Source: Sycobia sp. Sy_11 (Eukaryota > Arthropoda > Insecta > Hymenoptera > Epichrysomallidae). Taken from it: 64,000 nucleotides of DNA. Both the position numbers and the translations under genes were made by a program. Shown here piece by piece: positions 62,850 through 64,000 of this stretch; the first letter of the stretch is position 1, and each line of letters begins with the position of its first letter. A model generated the notes under the pieces. That model saw nothing but the letters and a program-made list of their open reading frames with translations. It was not told the DNA's origin and did no database searches. The DNA lies in NCBI GenBank assembly GCA_018907035.1, contig JACCIC010000187.1, positions 744,001 to 808,000 of the forward strand. The letters are read 5' to 3'.

Positions 62850-63060
62850 TATTCTAGTGAGCCTGGCCGTAGTGAACTATACGATCATACAGCGTATCAA
62901 AGTAAAAATAAACTATGACTGCGAGTACAGGTCTGAAAGTTTTGCCGATTCGCGGAATCAAGGTAAACTTCTTATTCTGCAGAATGGTATCTATAACACG
63001 AAGTTAGCATCAAACCGCGTGAACTAACGTAATATTGTCGCCATCAAAACGAATAAATAC
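61700..63060. other. AT-rich stretch upstream of the SRRM2-like gene
   Basis: No coding frame recognised. A TTTTATTTTGTTTATTTTGT-type repeat lies at about 61906-61935. Confidence 0.6.
62803..62846. repeat. (AT)22 microsatellite
   Basis: Pure AT tract about 380 bp upstream of the SRRM2-like start codon. Confidence 0.97.
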
Positions 63061-63104
63061 ATTAGTCAGTCATCCATCGCCTGTGCGTTCGGACGGTCTC
63101 GCGC

Positions 63105-63108
<4 letters not shown>

Positions 63109-63157
<49 letters not shown>
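63109..63157. repeat. (TA)24 microsatellite just upstream of the SRRM2-like gene
   Basis: Pure TA tract ending 67 bp before the ATG at 63225. It probably lies in or next to the promoter or 5' leader, where length changes could affect expression; that is inference. Confidence 0.95.
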
Positions 63158-63159
<2 letters not shown>

Positions 63160-63224
63160 TATATCTATATATGTGTAGTGTATACACGTATTTTGTTCGC
63201 CGAGCGTATTGAATGGAGTGAGAA

Positions 63225-64000
63225 ATGTACAACGGCATTGGATTGCAGACCGTGCGCGGTACCGGCACGAACGGCTACGTGCAAAAGAATTGCGCGGTGC
63301 CGCGCAGGCGGGAAAAGGCCAAAGTCGCAAATTTCGACGAGTCAGACGGGTACGGGCCCAATCGCAAGCCCAACCAAGAAATCTTGGCGCACGCGAGGAA
63401 GAGGCAGATCGAGGTGAAGTGCGCGGAGCTCGAGAACAACTTAGAGCTGGAGGGATGGGCCCGGGAGGAGATCGAGGCGAAAATCGCGTCCTACCGCGCG
63501 GCTCTGCAGCTCGCGGACATCGAGGAGCAGCGGGGGGAGGAGAAGGAGGAGTGGAAGAAGAATGAGCCGCTCGTACGGGAAACCCATCACGTAGCCGAGG
63601 CGAACGAGCGGAAAAATCAAATGCTGAGAGAAGCGTTCGACATATCCGAGGCCTTCGTGCCGGGCAGTAGCTTCAATCGCGAGAGGCAGGAGAAGCAGCA
63701 CGGCGAGGAAAATCAAAAGGTTTACGAATTCGTTCGAACGCCGAGCTGTTCAGCGAGCGAGGCAGACGGCTTGGAAGAAGTGAGTAAGATTGGGGAAAAC
63801 GAGAGTTTGATAAAGATGCTGACGATCGAAGGCGCAAAGAGTAAGAAAAAATCCCGGAAGCATAAGAGAAAATCGGAGAAATCGAAGAAGAAGAAGAAGA
63901 AGAAGGAGGAGGAGGAGGTGGAGGAAGAGGAGGAAGAGGAGGAAGAGGAGGAGGAGGAGGATGAGGAGAAGAAGAAGAAGAAGCAGAAGGAGGAGGAGGA
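63225..64000 (+). CDS. SRRM2/Cwc21-like splicing factor, N-terminal part (runs off the window end)
   Basis: SRRM2 (SRm300) and yeast Cwc21 bind the spliceosome near Prp8 and Snu114 and act in pre-mRNA splicing in the nucleus. Seen here: 258 codons open to the window edge. The protein starts MYNGIGLQTVRGTGTNGYVQ, the hallmark N-terminus of the family. A cwf21 domain lies at about residues 48-95 (KPNQEILAHARKRQIEVKC, then EEIEAKIASYR). The conserved block RETHHVAEANERKNQMLREAF begins at about residue 118 and is followed by PGSSF and VRTPS. From about residue 205 the chain turns Lys-rich, then Glu-rich. The start is firm: ATG at 63225 has an in-frame TGA two codons upstream (63219). The conserved N-terminus is uninterrupted by introns, and residues 22-46 differ from the usual family sequence, so this may be a diverged paralogue or retrocopy rather than the main SRRM2 gene. 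No stop or frameshift is seen. Confidence 0.9.
   Translation, partial: MYNGIGLQTVRGTGTNGYVQKNCAVPRRREKAKVANFDESDGYGPNRKPNQEILAHARKRQIEVKCAELENNLELEGWAREEIEAKIASYRAALQLADIEEQRGEEKEEWKKNEPLVRETHHVAEANERKNQMLREAFDISEAFVPGSSFNRERQEKQHGEENQKVYEFVRTPSCSASEADGLEEVSKIGENESLIKMLTIEGAKSKKKSRKHKRKSEKSKKKKKKKEEEEVEEEEEEEEEEEEEDEEKKKKKQKEEE
63830..64000 (+). repeat. (AAG/GAG)n low-complexity tract coding Lys/Glu runs
   Basis: A purine-only trinucleotide-like tract inside the SRRM2-like frame. It codes a Lys run (codons mostly AAG), then a Glu run (GAG/GAA), then a second Lys run, in place of the Arg-Ser repeats usual in this family. It reaches the window edge, so its length is unknown and slippage or assembly errors are possible. 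Confidence 0.85.

Noticed and set aside
1..64000. Bacterial-type features, CRISPR arrays, biosynthetic or defence clusters
   Set aside because: Composition, repeat content, mariner relics and the spliceosomal protein all indicate animal nuclear DNA; no regularly spaced repeats with unique spacers were seen.

Overview
This window looks like nuclear DNA from an insect, most likely a hymenopteran and perhaps an ant. That is inferred from three things: a strongly AT-rich background with sharply bounded GC/CpG-rich islands, a very high density of long (TA)n, (GA)n and (TG)n microsatellites, and decayed mauritiana-like and irritans-like mariner transposons. No species-diagnostic sequence was seen. 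There are no operons, ribosome binding sites, CRISPR arrays or bacterial features.

The window is almost gene-free. The only coding sequence I recognise with confidence is at the extreme right edge (63225 to beyond 64000, + strand): the N-terminus of an SRRM2/SRm300/Cwc21-type splicing factor, with the MYNGIGL start, a cwf21 domain and a Lys/Glu-rich tail, cut off by the window end. About 1.5 kb to its left (61180-61700) a GC-richer patch holds exon-like pieces on both strands. One minus-strand piece carries a cysteine pattern like the start of a PET domain (testin/prickle type); it is unproven and may be a remnant.

Region by region: 1-4.4 kb is an AT-rich flank followed by a GC island with compound repeats. 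4.4-5.5 kb is a mauritiana-like mariner pseudogene on the minus strand, with a 14-bp minisatellite starting at its first catalytic Asp. 6.37-6.51 kb is a tRNA-derived, SINE-like element with 13-bp perfect inverted ends. 7-20 kb is AT-rich DNA broken by GC islands at 10.3-11.3 and 15.6-16.8 kb. 20-25.4 kb holds foldback/MITE elements and a GC island. 25.9-27.7 kb is the strongest GC island, with several TAATTA motifs. 28-47 kb alternates AT-rich DNA with GC islands and holds two more copies of the 20-kb MITE family (36.03 and 38.98 kb). 47.6-52.6 kb is a dense microsatellite field. 52.8-53.7 kb is an irritans-like mariner relic. 54-63 kb is AT-rich DNA with one GC island at 55.9-56.6 kb.

The GC islands show open frames in several registers on both strands, as expected where stop codons are rare. 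They show no conserved protein that I can recognise, so I read them as candidate regulatory, promoter or untranslated sequence. The recognisable parts do not form a pathway. The window reads as a long intergenic or intronic stretch with old transposon debris, ending at the 5' end of a splicing-factor gene or its copy. I found no convincing new multi-gene system.
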